Of a DNA stretch of 64,000 bases, positions 50,987 through 63,649 are shown in pieces. The stretch is from positions 3,658,001 to 3,722,000 of the forward strand of contig CM039196.1 of NCBI GenBank assembly GCA_008360975.2. The letters are read 5' to 3'. The position numbers and the translations under genes are program-made. This stretch comes from Lichenostomus cassidix. Its lineage: Eukaryota; Chordata; Aves; Passeriformes; Meliphagidae. Below the pieces are notes generated by a model. The model was not told the DNA's origin, searched no databases, and saw only the letters and a program-made list of their open reading frames with translations. The stretch's first letter is position 1. The number at the start of each line of letters is the position of its first letter.

Positions 50987-51310
50987 CACCCGCACCGCGT
51001 GTGCTCCCGCCGGTGCTGCACCCGCACCGGGCACAGCGCCTCACCCGCACCGCAGGGAGTGTGTCAACCGCACCGGGAAGAGCGGGTCACCTGCACTGGG
51101 CAGAGCGCCGCACCCGCGCCGGGAGCGCTCCCCTCAGAGCGTCACCCCGCTCATACCGCACCTCAGAGACAGCAGGAGCGGATCACCCTCACCGCGGGGA
51201 GCGCATAAACCGCACCGGGTGCGCTTCCCTCAGCGCTTCACTCTCAGTCGGAGGGAGAGGATCACCCGCGCCGGGTGCCCTCCCCTCAGCGCCTCACCTC
51301 ATCCCCCAGG
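50987..51310. repeat. Degenerate GC-rich tandem array, 23-bp period with 9-bp insertions, upstream of HECTD4
   Basis: A CACCCGCACCG-like core recurs at 51,019, 51,042, 51,065, 51,088 and 51,111, exactly 23 bp apart. Other copies at 50,987, 51,143, 51,184, 51,207, 51,239, 51,263 and 51,295 are mostly 23-24 or 32 bp apart (one gap is 41). The 32-bp steps include an extra TCCCCTCAG-like block. Copies are diverged. The array lies within the CpG island, 5' of the likely transcription start. Confidence 0.7.
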
Positions 51311-51417
51311 GATCGCTCCCCTCAGTGCCTCGTCCCGCTCGCCCCTCAGAGAGGGACAGTCCCCTCAGGCCCTCACCTCACGCCCCCGGCACTGACCAGC
51401 GCCCCGGCCCGCTCCGC

Positions 51418-51500
51418 CGGGCTCTCGCCCCTCACGCAATGCCCGTCCCCCCTCAGCCCCTCACGCAATGGCCGCTCCCCTCAGCCCCTCACGTCCCGCC
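51418..51500. repeat. Short direct repeats, CCCCTCACGCAATG-type units
   Basis: CTCACGCAATG occurs twice about 30 bp apart near 51,431 and 51,460, each followed by a CCCCTCAGCCCCTCACG-like block. This appears to continue the degenerate array on its distal side. Confidence 0.5.
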
Positions 51501-51639
51501 GCCCTTTGCTCCGACCCAGAGCTGCTCCCTCAGTGCCGTTCTCCTCAGCGCTGTTCTCCTCAGATTCCCACTTCAGCCTCACCCTCTTGGCCTCACCTTT
51601 TGGGCCCCTCTGAAGCTCCCCGTTTCCCTCCAGGACTGA

Positions 51640-54600
51640 TCCTTCTCGGTCGCTCATGTTTCCCACACGGTTGTTTCTCCTCTCTTGCACTTCTGCTCAC
51701 CCCTATTTTGTCTGTCCCCTCAAAGAATGCTTTCCCTTCCCCTCTGTCACCTCCTCGCAGGAATCCTGTCACCTCTCAAGGAGCTTTTCCCAAAGGACTC
51801 GTGCACAAGCAGGTATGTCCCTTAAAATCCACACCTCTGGTTTTATCTAATAAGGATTCCAGAGGGTGTAAAGCAAAAGGATTGCAACACCTCAGTAAGT
51901 GTGGAAAAAAGGGGATCCAAAGGAAAATTGATCCTTCTTTCTCAGCCTAATTTCCCACTCAGTTCCCTGAGACCTCAACCTGAGGCACAAAGTGTCACAG
52001 GCAGCTGTAGCTGGATGTTCAGCAAAGGACGTGCTGCTGAGACAAATCATGTTAATGAGAGCGACGTGGTGATAAATGTTAAATAGTTTTAGTGGATAAT
52101 TGCTGTGGGGATTCCCGTTGCAAGTGTCTGCTTTCCATGGAACGGTGACTGTGCACAACGGAGCAGAGATGGAGCTCTACGCATTTATTTACCTGTTTGA
52201 TCAGATTGAATTATTTAACATATTAGTGCATTATAACAAATGTGCTGTGCTAGTGCAGGAAAAGCCTGTTCAGAGCTGGAGTCAAATGAGATCCGCCGCC
52301 AGTGCTTTATGTCCTATTAAATCTGGAGGGGAAGAAGAAGCATTTTTTTCCATGTAATGGGTGACCACTCAACACAGGACCCATGCAAAGCCCTTTTGTA
52401 GCACTGATTCAGCAGTGTGAGCACTCACACCATTGTGTAGCTTGTTTTTGAGGCCAGTTCAGTTGACACAGGGTTCAGGTAAGTTCAAACAAGCAGTAAT
52501 TTAGAGATCTGTGTGATAGCTCTGTGCGCTGTTTGGTAGGACACCCCTGCTATTCATGCGTTGGAGAGTAGAAGAGTCTCCAGGCTTGGTTTTATTCTAG
52601 AAATAGATATTATTTTCCTCTCTACTGCAGTAATTTTTGAACAGGGACTGTGCAGAGCTGTATCAAAGGTTTTTATGAGGGAAAAACTTCATGGGCATCT
52701 GTTATTTTTGGTCAAGATGTGACAGAGAGAACGGCTGCAGATCGACCCTGATCCTCCCATGGGAGCCCTGGGAAGACTCAGAAGGGAGGGAATGCTGAGA
52801 TTGGAAGATTTTATGGCAGGTGGGATGTGGCAGGTGAGTTCTGGCAGGGGAGATAAGCCAAGCTCCCAAAGGTTCCTTGGAGCAAGGAAAAAGCTGCTGG
52901 GGTTGGATTAGTCACAACATTTCATGAGGAGACAGCCACGGGTGTTGTTGTTTTGTTACCAGAGTGGGAGTTTTATTGTTTTCATTCATCCACATGTGAC
53001 AGGAATAGAGGGAGAGAAACACAAAGTGTGTGTGCATTTTAGTGGGAGTTGCACCAAAAAAGCATTCCATCTTTGGAACTTGTGGTATAATTGTGGCTCT
53101 AGTTGAGTATCTTCCACAAAATCAACACAAACAGCGGAGCTGGGAGTTAAATGGGATGTTCCCTTCACAAGCCAGGAACAACAGAAGGGGATATTCACCA
53201 TTTTATAGTTATTGATTTGCTTATTTGGAGTTCTTCTGAATTGCATTGAGTTGACAATTCAAAGTTAAGAAGCAGTTATTGAATGAATGGAATGGAATAA
53301 AACTGAGAGATGTGCCCTGTCCTGCCTCAGCACGGGTAAATAAAATAATTACCAGTAAATGTAATTTCCTAAATTATTTTAAGTGCCTGCTGCTAAGAGT
53401 GTGTTGTACAATCTATAAACTTACATAGCATAGAATGCTGTTACAACTTCCTACATGGAATTTTCAATACTAGGGCTGAACTGGATGCAGCAAACTCCAT
53501 GCAGTTTGCCTGGCATCTGCTGCAGAAGATGTTGTGTAATGTAATGAAAAAAATATATTATTTGTGTTCTGCCTGTCACCAGCAAATGTCAGCCACTGCA
53601 ACTTCAATGTGCAGTCAGAGGGGTACAGCAGCAACTACAAAGAAGTCTTGGACTACTTTATGGGAAGGCTTAAAAAACAGACCAGAATAGCTTTGTGACA
53701 CAGATCATCAAGCTGAAGGAATAAAATCCTCAGCTTGTAAATAGGCTCCTAGAGAAAACCACTCTTTTGCTTCCATTATTTTGCATTTTTTTTCTGCTAT
53801 TTTTGAGCAGATGTTGAGCATTCTTTGAGCTGCTGTGGTTGCCTCTGGTGGCAGGATTTTGGGATCAGCTCCTTCCTGTGCAGGTCTCCTGTGTCCTTGT
53901 GCTTCTCTGGACATCACAGATACTGAGATTTAGCAGAAGATGCTCGTGGTCTGTGGGCAAAAATTCGCTCCTATGGGCTGTAATTAGAAATTCCCTATTC
54001 CTGCTTGGAATTTGCCAGTTATGTAATGGGATTTGAAGCAACATTGTCTCACCCTTCGGTTTAATTTTACATTAACAGCTATAACGTGTGAGGAGCACCC
54101 TTTTCATCCCAAGGCTTTGCTGTGCATCTTTCTGTTCATTTAAAAACGACACTTTCAGTTTCAGTGACCATTGTGGCACTAGGAAACGTGTGAAAAAGAA
54201 AAACAAGTTGCTATTTTTATGTGGTCTGCACTAACCAGATTTCCAGACCCTGCATCCTGGCTCCTCTGCCTGGTGCTTGTTATTTAGGGAGCCCAGATGC
54301 CATCATTAATAAGGCCACTACCCAAGGAATACTGGCATTTCTTGGCACATTATCTGGGATTAAAAAATACAGTTCCTCCAAGTAAAACTTAGAAAGGACT
54401 GAAGTGGGAAAAAATCAGTGTTTGACAGAGGAGAAGGAAGAAAGTAGACAGTGAAATAAAATCATTCCAAACCTCAGAAATGTATTTTAATTGCAAAGGG
54501 AAATATTCACATTTTTCTCATTTAGAAGAGCAATAATTGCTGAGGAGAGAGTGACTGCAAGGTGGGCTTGAGGGAGGAAGAACAAATAGATATTTTTATT

Positions 54601-54792
54601 AAAATGAATAAAGGTTATCTGAAACAAGAGTATGAATCACTACCTTGCAAACACAACCTTAGTTAAATTGGACAAGAAATAAATGTAAATTATGGAATCA
54701 TAATAAAAATGCTGAAATGTTTTCTTAGAGGGGACGTAATGCAGCGCTGTGATGCACACCTGGTCCATCTCAATGGAGACTCCACCTGCAAT
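51640..54792. other. Intergenic sequence, nothing recognised
   Basis: Upstream of the HECTD4 CpG island the sequence becomes AT-rich. Only short open frames occur and none resembles a known protein. No repeat family was recognised. Confidence 0.6.
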
Positions 54793-54962
54793 CACAGAAT
54801 CCTGGGATCCTGGCATGATTTAGGTGGGAAGGGATGCCAAAACCCATCCAGTGTCACTCCTGCCATGGGCAGGGACACCTTCCACTCTCCCAGGTTGCTC
54901 CAGGCCCTGTCCAACCTGGCCTTGGACACTTGCAGGGATCCAGGGGCAGCCACAGCTTCTCT
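54793..54962 (-). mobile_element. CR1 LINE 3' fragment
   Basis: CACAGAATCCTGGGATCCTG is followed by GACACCTTCCACTCTCCCAG and AACCTGGCCTTGGACACTTG, the reverse of the CR1 3' end, including its ATTCTGTG-type terminus. Confidence 0.85.
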
Positions 54963-55781
54963 GTTCAAGTCTCTTTCAGTGTTGAGTTGTCTTTACCTTT
55001 AGTGAGTTTCCTAATTCATAACTGAGCTTGCCCTACTGCAATTCAACCCTTTCCATGTACTTTTCCAGCTGTTGCAGGCACAGGGAAGGGTTTATTTCCT
55101 CCCTCTCATGTTTTCTTCACCCATGAGGGCTTTGACCAGAGATCCTCTCCATCATCTCTGTGCTAAACCATCCCTGTCCTTTCAAACTTTCTCTGGAGAC
55201 CATGGCATCTGAAAGCCTGATCTTTCCTCTGGACTTTCCTGCAACTTGTCCAGATCTCCCTTGAGCTGCTGCCATTTAACAGTGCTCTCCCTGACCTCTG
55301 GTCTCATTTTCTTACTCCAGCCTTTTCTGGAAGTACCTAAATGCTGCCCATCAGTGAGGAAGAGTGGTTGGGAGCTGAGCAGATCCCTGAGTGGTTGTCC
55401 TGAATTTCTGAATCTCAAATGTCTCAGAAGACTCATTATTACTATCCAAAAATAGGTAGGTTTAAATACAGCTATTCCATGCTGTTTTAAAATTCAACCT
55501 CTCTGAAAACTGGTGCAATAACATGAGGGATAAATAAATGAAAAAAAAGTCTGTTACAATATTTTGCTCAATATTGTACATATATAAAGGTGACAAGGTG
55601 GCATCTCTGGCTTCAGATTTACTCCATATTTTGCTTAAAGTTTTATTTAAAACCCTTGGAAAGAAAAAGTGTCATAAGCTGATTTTCTCTTAGCCTATCA
55701 AAAATAATTTGAGTTTCTACATTTGTATTTCAAGAATTTTCCATAATTTCCCAAGTGAGTTGGTTGAAATAATAATCCTGC

Positions 55782-55818
55782 AATCCCTGTGTTTGAGGGA
55801 TTCCCTCAAACAGGGATT
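55782..55818. repeat. Inverted repeat, about 18-bp arms
   Basis: AATCCCTGTGTTTGAGGGA is followed almost immediately by TCCCTCAAACAGGGATT, its reverse complement apart from a 2-base gap. The arms could form a tight hairpin; no flanking promoter or gene context is seen. Confidence 0.7.
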
Positions 55819-56086
55819 GGTTCAAACACATGGGAAATTCCTGTTACTTCACACTGAACAAGGGCTGTAATGGCCAAATTACTGGAATTTGGAATTTCCC
55901 TGGGAAAGTTCTTTCTCCCCACCCAGGTGGCTCCATGCACACATTGGTCAAAGCTGAGATCTGGGCAGAGTTTTACAAGATATTTATTAAAAAATGATCA
56001 ATCCCAACCAGAATAAAAAGGTGAAATGTTGACATTTGCAATGTAACATTCCTGGGGGAAAATGACATTTTGGGACAATTCCCTTG

Positions 56087-56148
56087 TCCAGGGCCAAGTC
56101 AAATGAGGCTTGGAGCAACCTGGTCTGGTGGAAGGTGTCCCTGCAGAG
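56087..56148 (+). mobile_element. CR1 LINE fragment, short
   Basis: GAGGCTTGGAGCAACCTGGT then TGGTGGAAGGTGTCCCTGCA matches the forward CR1 3' region; both sides decay quickly. Confidence 0.55.
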
Positions 56149-59100
56149 TCTGAACCAACAGGACCACAAAGAAAAGAGGCAAAGCAGGACTTTAAATTTT
56201 ACTCGAAATTCCTCAATCATTTCCCAGCCTGTGAAGTCTTAATTAGCAGGTTGGCACAGGCACTGCAGCACCACCAACCCTTTTTCCTCACGAAAGGAAG
56301 GCAGGGCAGTCAATCCCTGGCCTGAGCAAATGTTAGTCTGTGCTGATTTTCTCTTCAGTGGTGACAGACATTCAAAACAAACCTAAAACTGAAAGCCACT
56401 AATTGAGAACTGAAGGCAAGCTGTGCAAAGTGGAATAAGTGGGATGGTTTTCCTCTGGCAAGGACAATTTTGCTCTCTGTGTGGTGCTGTCTTGCAGCTC
56501 TGAGTGCCCCCATCTCCAAAGGTGCTCTTTCCACATCACCTTCCTCCCCTTCCTTTCTTTCTTGCATGATTTCTCTTGTTCTTTCCAGTATCTCTTCCCT
56601 CTATTTCCAGCCAAGAATCTACTTTTCAAAGAAGAGTTATAACTATTATACATTAAAGTCCCAGCAAGGGAGCAGTTTGACAGGATATAAATATGAGGGA
56701 AACAAACAGAGCAGGCTGGAGATGTGTGCTTTGGTTTTGTCAGTGAAGGGTTTATGACAAAATTGACTGATTATGTGAGAGGTGCAGTCTTCTTCTGCTC
56801 TCTGTGACTCACCTGGTTTTCTGTATTTTCCTCACAGCCAGATGGCACAAACCAAGAAAGGCCAAATAATTCATCATTCCACATTTGGGCTGGACTGGCC
56901 CTGGGTGAAGCCAGGATGGTTGAAAATCTTTTCATGCTGCTACAGGTAGAAGAATTTCTTCATTTGTGATGTGGTAGAGGTGAGTTTATGGTGCTGCAGT
57001 GGAATGTCCTGTGCTTATAAAATTCTAGTCCTGACAGGGAAAATGAGTTGTTTTATAAACCTTCACTTTATGCTTGAAAACATCACAGTGTTTCTTTAAA
57101 AAGAACATCACAATCAACTTACAGAGAAACCAGGAAGGACAAATCTTCTACTAAAATAACCCCACAAACAGCCATTTCATCAACAGGAGAACCAGAGCAG
57201 TGCTGTCAGTCACCCCAAGCCCAGCATCACCCCCTTCATGAGATTATCAATTCCCAGCCAGGTGACATCAGCCCAGCCCTCCTCCTGCAGCACAGGGACC
57301 ACATAATGTGTGCTGGGCTCCAGTCTGTTACCATGTGGCTCTTGATTGGGCCTGACAAACACATCAAAAAGCCATTTTTTAGGCTTGATTACCCAGTCAG
57401 CCCAGGCTTGGGGTGGTGGCAATTGAATGACATGAAAAGTTGAAGCTCGGGGTGACAGGATGGGAAGAGTGATAGAAATTCTAATGAGAATTATAAATCC
57501 CAGGAGCAGCTGCACTGCCTGGCTCACACTGGGACACCCTTCTCAGGCACTTGTGAAATCAGCAGTTATTTCAAGGGAGCCCAAACCACACAATTTGTGC
57601 TGTTATTTGTATTATTTTAATTTATATTTTTTATTCAAGCTGTCAGGCAGTTTGGGGATTAATGGGCTGTCTGTGTTAGAAGGCAGTTACAGGATGATGC
57701 GAGACATTGCCTTGATGAAGTTCTGTTTAATTACAAAGCAGGAAAGTCTTTCCTGGAGTGTTGGATTAAATAAACCACACATTTTCATGCTCAGTGCTTT
57801 GACCAAAGCCAGGATTTGAACATAAAAAAAAAAAGAAAAAAAGCCTCTCGAAGTTTCTCTTGCATCAGCAGCCTCAAAAGGCAGTTTTCCTTTTTCTCCC
57901 TCTGTGTAAACACAAAGCTCCAGGTTTCCAATGGCCTTTTTGCACTTTGTCAAGCCCCAGGGAAGCCATGTGGACAATGTGCAATGCACAGGAGCTCTGC
58001 CATGTGCCTCTCCTTTGAGCAAGAGTTGCTGTGCTTTCAGTTCCCTGATTCCACAGGGGCGTTTATTCGGGTTTTTTGTGTTTACTTGAAGTAAGAATAA
58101 TGGTTCCACACCAGTTTCTGTGAAATTCCACAAAAGACATCTTCCTTTCAGCTCAGCAGGACGCTCACACCAGGAATTTGAATGGTGACATCATTTTGAG
58201 GGTGCATCATTTCTTTTTAGGGCCTAATCCTGAAAAATGCCCTTCATCCCTTGTGAGCCGAGGACTGCTTTTGTACATTTCATTTTGTGTTTTATTTCCT
58301 CTTGACAAACGGCCATTTTGAACAATAGGATCCCATGCACAGCACATGGTGATGCTCGAAAGCCTTAATTTTAAAAATAATTACATGCCTTGTCAGGCAA
58401 GTGGAAAACCTCTACATCCCAGTAGGACTGACAAAATAGATGAAGATTAAATTGTTTCTGGTTTAATCTCTATTTTCTTCATGAGATTTTGAGGCTCTCC
58501 TTGTGCTGCTTGGGGTGGTTCTCTGCATCCCACGGACTTGTTCCAATGGACTGGAGAAATCATTTTACCTTTGTGAGGTTTCTTGGTGTTCTAATGACAG
58601 TTTTTTTACCTGTTCTGGGTGCTAAAAGGCCAAGGTGCTCAGCAGATGTAAAACATGAGAAGCTGTTTATTATCATCATTAAAACCAATCTGCAGGCAAA
58701 GCTCCAGGAAGTGCTAATTGGGCAGCTGCAGAAACACACAATGGCTCCAGAGTCTCTCAATCTTTGAGCTCTGCTGCCCTGTACAAACAAAGCAGCCTAA
58801 ATTCTGCAAAAAATGACATTAAAACTGATAAATAGGACTATGAGAACATTTATTCTTCGTGCTACCTGTGCCAGTCTTACAAACAACATGATGTTTGTAT
58901 TTTTTGGTACAAAATGTTGATATGATCTCATGGAACAAGATTAGATTAATGGATCAGGTCCCCTCTCAGTGTCAGCCAAAACCAGACTGCTTATTCTTTT
59001 ATGTACTTTAGAAAACTGACATATATTTTACATTTTCTGAAGTTTACAACACTTCTTGAGACCAGACATGAGAAAGTATTTCTGCTCTCTGCAGTATGTG

Positions 59101-61600
59101 AGCACAGACCTCACTGAAAATAAGTTATTTGCTCAGGAGCACACAGAAAATCAATATTGCTGAGGAAAAAAACATTGAATTTCTTTCATCTCAAGTCCTA
59201 TTTTGACTACTGTGCTTCCTCTCTCCTCATCACCATTAGAACTAATAAGTGTTTATGTCTGGTGGAGTGTGAACCATGCTTAGGTCAGAGAAGGTGCTGG
59301 GTCTGTGTGCAATCCATCATGCAAAGTCATTTCCCCTGAGATAAACATTGAAATAATGGGGGAAAAAAATCGCTGAAATAAGCCAAAAAAGCCAGCCAAC
59401 CGACAAAAATGGGGGTTTTGACTGTTATGTGGGAGAGGGTTAAGACTGGTCTGACCTAAACACCCCAAGCAACAAATAAATAATTAAAAAGTAGCTAAAG
59501 AAGGAAAAAATGTACTGGTTGCTGCTTGGCACCCATGTCAAATTCCACATGCAACCATCCCAGACCCACCCTCTGCAGTGACTCAGGCACTGCCTGGCTT
59601 TGCTCAACCAGTGCCTTCCAGAACAAAACATAGCAAGGTCTATTATGAATAAGATCCTTATAAAAATAAGGATTTAATTGCTCTAATTGCCTAAACAATG
59701 AGTTGTCAAGTGCTTAGTGGAGACTGCAATGCAGGAGAACTGGAGAAATTAAATTATCAGGTAAATAGTTGCTGGGAACTTCAGTTCCTGTTCCCAAACC
59801 AGGATAGGAGCAGGAGCTCTTCATGCTGTATCCATAGGATTGGCATTTATTTGATTATTCTTTATTGAGCTCATGAGGACATCCAGAGTGAATTTTTTTG
59901 CAGCAGTTCTGAACTCTGGGGAGAGGGAGGGCAGGGATCAGGTGGGAGAAAAAGGTTCATCTGGACATCTGGGAATTTGACACATTTTCCTCACCACTTG
60001 GCCCAAAAGGTGTGGTCCATGAAAGCACCTTCACACTCCAGAGCATCTTCTCTTAATTAAGGTTAAACCCAAGTGTGTCACACCTGAAATGCCACAGGTA
60101 ACGTTCTCTACAAACCTGGCACTGGAAAGGATCTTCAGAGCAGCCTCAGTTTCTCCTGAGGATCCTTGTCCCAGAAGGATCCTCATTCCAGAGGCGAAGG
60201 CAGTGTCTGCCTCCCTGAGCCTATTGCCTGATGTGACAGCTGGACAGAGCCTCACTGGGCTGGACCTGCAGCCACCAGGTCACTGCACAGCTGACAGGTA
60301 AAAATAGGTGCCTGGAGATAACAAGGCATCACATCTTATTATCAATTCCCTGGGAAAGCCAACATCCCTCTCTTTCCTCTCCGAAGGATGCTTTATTATA
60401 ATTACATATCACTTTATTAGGCAGCTGAAGCAAAGAGCACATTTGATGCTAATGAAGTGCTGCTGTGGTTGAGTCTGTCACTATTTTTGGAGCTGCACAT
60501 CTCCAGCACTTTTCATTGGGTGATGGAGGCTTTGGATGTCTCTGGCTTCTTCTGTGGGGGCTGCCCAGGGAAAAGCAGTGACTCAGCGAGCCCAGGCTGC
60601 AGAACTGTTCACATGCTGGGAATGGGAAATGCTGGGGACAGCCAGAACACACACAAAGGCTCTTTATGAGCAAGTGGTGCTCAGGTAGTGGCCAGCATTA
60701 TCGAGACTGAAAAATCCCTCTGTGCTGCTCACCCCGACAAGCCTCGGTTTTCATATTTGCCACCTCACCCTGGAGCTTTTCAGAAAGAAGGCAGATTTCA
60801 CAGAACTCAGGGAAAATATTTGGGAGGCTGGAGACAGACACATCACAGCTGATCACTGGCTGCCTCTCCTTATGGAATACAAGGGTTTTGTCATCTCCAT
60901 TTCCTGCAGCAAAGCCTGAGGAGGTGCTCAGCCTCGGGAAGGCAGGATTTGGTGTTCCCATTTTCCCTGCTCACACATCCCTTGGTGTGACACTGGCACC
61001 CAGCTGGGCCAGTGACTCAGCTCAGGGATTGACGGGAGCAGAGATATTCCTCCCTCCCTCCCCACCTTGCAGGGTGTGTTCCTGTCACCAACTCATCACA
61101 CAGGTGACAGGACCGGGGCAATGGCAGCACGTGAGGCCATTCCTCCAGCCCAGCATCTATTGATAACCAAGTTCCATTGCCAAATCACTTCCTGACAGCA
61201 CACTGGCAGACAAAGCCTCCCCTCCCAGTAAACAAGGTTAATGGTTCAGTGTTGGAGCAACCAGGAATTAGAGAACACCATTGGATCTCCACCTCCGATT
61301 GTTTTTGGGGTTGTTTTGTTACTGCAACTTCCCCACTCCCAGAGAGAAGGGAATGACTGGAGCATTAGTACCTCCTTCAGTTTTCCCTCAAGAGCACAAG
61401 TGTGTGACTGGATTTGGGGTTGCAGATTTTGCAACACCACATGCTCATACAAACTCTTCTGATTCTACTCTCTGGCTGGGACTTTTCCCATTTCAATGTT
61501 CCCACATACAATTTTTACTTGAAGTGAACTTTCTAAGCATTATTTGGTTAAGATTCTTCTTAGACATACCTCAGCAGTAGCAGGGAGATAGGTGCAACCC
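56149..61600. other. Intergenic sequence, nothing recognised
   Basis: No exon-like block, tRNA or recognisable transposon was found in this stretch between HECTD4 and RPL6. The longest minus-strand frame (57,210-57,527, 105 codons) has no resemblance I recognise. Transcripts of a noncoding RNA cannot be excluded from sequence. Confidence 0.55.
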
Positions 61601-61660
61601 TTCTGTATCTTTTTAGAATATCTGTATTCTGTATCTGTATATATTCTGTATCTTTTTAGA
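61601..61660. repeat. TCTGTAT-rich direct repeat
   Basis: TTCTGTATCTTTTTAGA occurs at 61,601 and 61,644 with several TCTGTAT units between. Simple-sequence expansion in the intergenic region. Confidence 0.75.
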
Positions 61661-61921
61661 GTTGATTAATGTCAACAGGCCATTTCCAGAACTGCAGGAA
61701 AAACTCCCTTTAACTTAAAAACCTCTGACTAAACCCATTATGCACCAAATCACACACAAGAGAAGATGTAACCAATCACAGACAAAATTGCAGTGGTAGG
61801 GAAAAATAAAGAACTCAGGGCAGAGCACAGCACAGAGCAGGAGACACCTTCCAGCCAGGCCAGGAATTCTGCACAGGGACCAGCCAGCTCACTGCCTCCC
61901 TCTGCTGAGCCTCACTGAAAC

Positions 61922-62310
61922 TTCAGAGAATTCCAGGCTGGTTTGGCTTGGAAGGGACCTTACAGCTCATCCTGTTCCAACCCCTGCCAGTTCCACTATC
62001 CCAGGTTGCTCCAAGCCCTGTCCAACCTGGCCTTTGACACTTGCAGGGATCCAGGGACAGCCACAGCTTCTCTGGGCACCCTGTGCCAGGGCCTCACCAC
62101 CCTGACAGGGAACAATTCCTTCCCACTATCCCATCTAACCCTGCCTCTGCCAATGGGAAGCTTTTCCCTGTGTCCTGTCACCCCAGGCCTCACCCCAAGT
62201 CCCTCTCCAGCTCTCCTGGAGCCCATTTAGTCACTGGAAGGGGCTCTGAGGTCTCCCTGCAGCCTCCCCTTCTCCAGATGAACATCCCCAGCTCTCCCAG
62301 CCTGTTAATT
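61922..62310 (-). mobile_element. CR1 LINE 3' fragment
   Basis: It includes GGTTGCTCCAAGCCCTGTCC, AACCTGGCCTTTGACACTTG and CACAGCTTCTCTGGGCACC in order, the conserved avian CR1 3' region read in reverse. It extends about 390 bp into the ORF2 end and is the longest CR1 copy in the window. Confidence 0.85.
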
Positions 62311-63450
62311 ATCAACAGGAGGATGGTGGGAATGCCCAGTGCTTCCACCTCAGACACTTTAACACCCACCAGCACCAGAGCATAGCCCCTTGATGCAAGC
62401 CAGGTATTCCCCAGGTGTCCAAGCTCTTTCACTGCCTCTGGAGCACTCCAAGCCCAATTCCTCTTCCTCACTGAGCATGGCTTCCACCTCAGAAAAGGTT
62501 GTATTGCTCCCTTTCCTATCCTACTTTCATGGAGCCTGTATGAATTTGATGAAATCTCTATTTCTTGTCAAGTCTGACCCTGTTGGCTACCTCAGCTCAG
62601 AATTACTGGGCAGACAGATGGTGCAGTTACATAAACCTAGATTCCTGCAGAAGTCTGGCTAAGGAAGAGCTCCAGAGTGCCAGACTTGGTGATCTGTACA
62701 TCCCTGGTTTGTGTAAGAGCATTGATTTCTGCTGAGTTCAACAGAGAGGAAACACAGGACAAACTTTCTTCCCTCACTTGGAGCCACTTTTAGAGATAGG
62801 AAAAATTGTAGAGACTCCAGAAGTCTTCCAGGATAGAAAAATACTTCCCTTTCACAGAAACAGCTTGTTTTTGAACCAATTTCCAAGCCTACAGAATTAA
62901 GATCGTGCTTTTGCTTTCTGTTCTAAGCAGATCTATTCCTGACATGCCACAAGGATAAAGAACAGAAAAGGGACATACACTCCAAATTTTGTTACAGTCT
63001 CAGGAGTAAGTTATCCTGCAAAACTATGGAGTATTCACAGCATTTCCACTTTAAAATCAAAGCATAGCTCCTGGAACACCTCTAAAAAGTTTCCTATTTA
63101 GAGGAATAAACATATTTGTTTGTTCAGCACAAACATATTTTATCCAGATTTTATCCTGCACTGTTGTCAGCCTAGCATTATCTGCAATTCTCAAAGCAAA
63201 ATCTGTTCAGGATCTCTTCCCAGCTCACTCAGAGTGAAGAAGCTGAAATCCTGCTTATGTTAAATAGTTAAAAAAATCCAATAACCACCACAAAACTAGA
63301 ATAGCTGAAATTCCTGCATCCCAAAGTTTGCACACTCCAAATTCTGGTCACTACCTGCAGCCCCTCAGAGTTTCACCCCACAGTAAGGTGCACCGTTACA
63401 ATTGTACAACACCTGCTGTTACAGACTGCAATGAACACACCACAAATCCT
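62311..63450. other. Intergenic sequence 3' of RPL6, nothing recognised
   Basis: The sequence between the CR1 copy and the RPL6 polyadenylation region is unique and AT-rich with no exon-like signals. Confidence 0.55.
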
Positions 63451-63472
63451 TGCTTTTTTGTTTCCCTTGGAG

Positions 63473-63478
63473 TTTAAT
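63473..63478 (-). terminator. RPL6: RPL6 poly(A) signal ATTAAA
   Basis: On the minus strand ATTAAA lies 18 nt after the RPL6 stop codon and is followed by an A-rich, then T/G-containing stretch. This would give a 3' UTR of only about 40 nt, in keeping with ribosomal-protein mRNAs. The exact cleavage site is not visible. Confidence 0.7.
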
Positions 63479-63496
63479 GTGGTGCTTCCAGAAGGC

Positions 63497-63649
63497 TCAG
63501 AAGACCAATTTGTGAGGATAAACTCCATTTGAGAGAGAGAATGTGGACCGCAGGTACCCCCGGAGCTGAGGCACCTTCTTGATCTTTGCCAGGATCTGGG
63601 AATCCACAGCCTTCTGGTCTGTCTTGCGCTGCTCCGTCAGCTCGTATTT
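63497..63649 (-). CDS. RPL6: RPL6, last coding exon (C-terminal 50 aa), ribosomal protein eL6
   Basis: The acceptor TTTGTGCTTCACAG is followed by [20 protein letters not shown], then [20 protein letters not shown] and [10 protein letters not shown], with stop TGA at 63,497-63,499. This is the highly conserved C-terminus of the 60S subunit protein eL6. Only this exon is in the window; the remaining exons lie right of 64,000. In human, RPL6 lies just upstream of HECTD4 in the same orientation, as here. Confidence 0.96.
   Translation of the reverse strand, partial: KYELTEQRKTDQKAVDSQILAKIKKVPQLRGYLRSTFSLSNGVYPHKLVF

Larger units (their letters stand above)
50170..51500 (-). promoter_or_regulatory. 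HECTD4: CpG island spanning HECTD4 promoter, 5' UTR and exon 1
   Basis: CpG dinucleotides are dense here and rare in the AT-rich flanks. The island covers the initiator exon and extends about 1 kb upstream, with GC boxes (for example CCGCCCC near 50,876 and 50,930) and no convincing TATA box. This is the typical architecture of a broadly expressed TATA-less promoter. The exact transcription start is not determinable from sequence alone. Confidence 0.8.

Noticed and set aside
50129..51208. Long plus-strand open frame of 359 codons (and an overlapping 282-codon frame at 50,791-51,639) in the CpG island
   Set aside because: The composition is Pro/Arg/Ala/Ser-rich in every frame, as expected where GC-rich DNA lacks stop codons, and the frame runs antisense over HECTD4 exon 1 and through the tandem array. 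No resemblance to a protein family.
57210..57527. Minus-strand 105-codon open frame in the intergenic region
   Set aside because: No recognisable family, no flanking splice signals or poly(A) context, and ordinary base composition. A single frame of this length is expected by chance in 12 kb.
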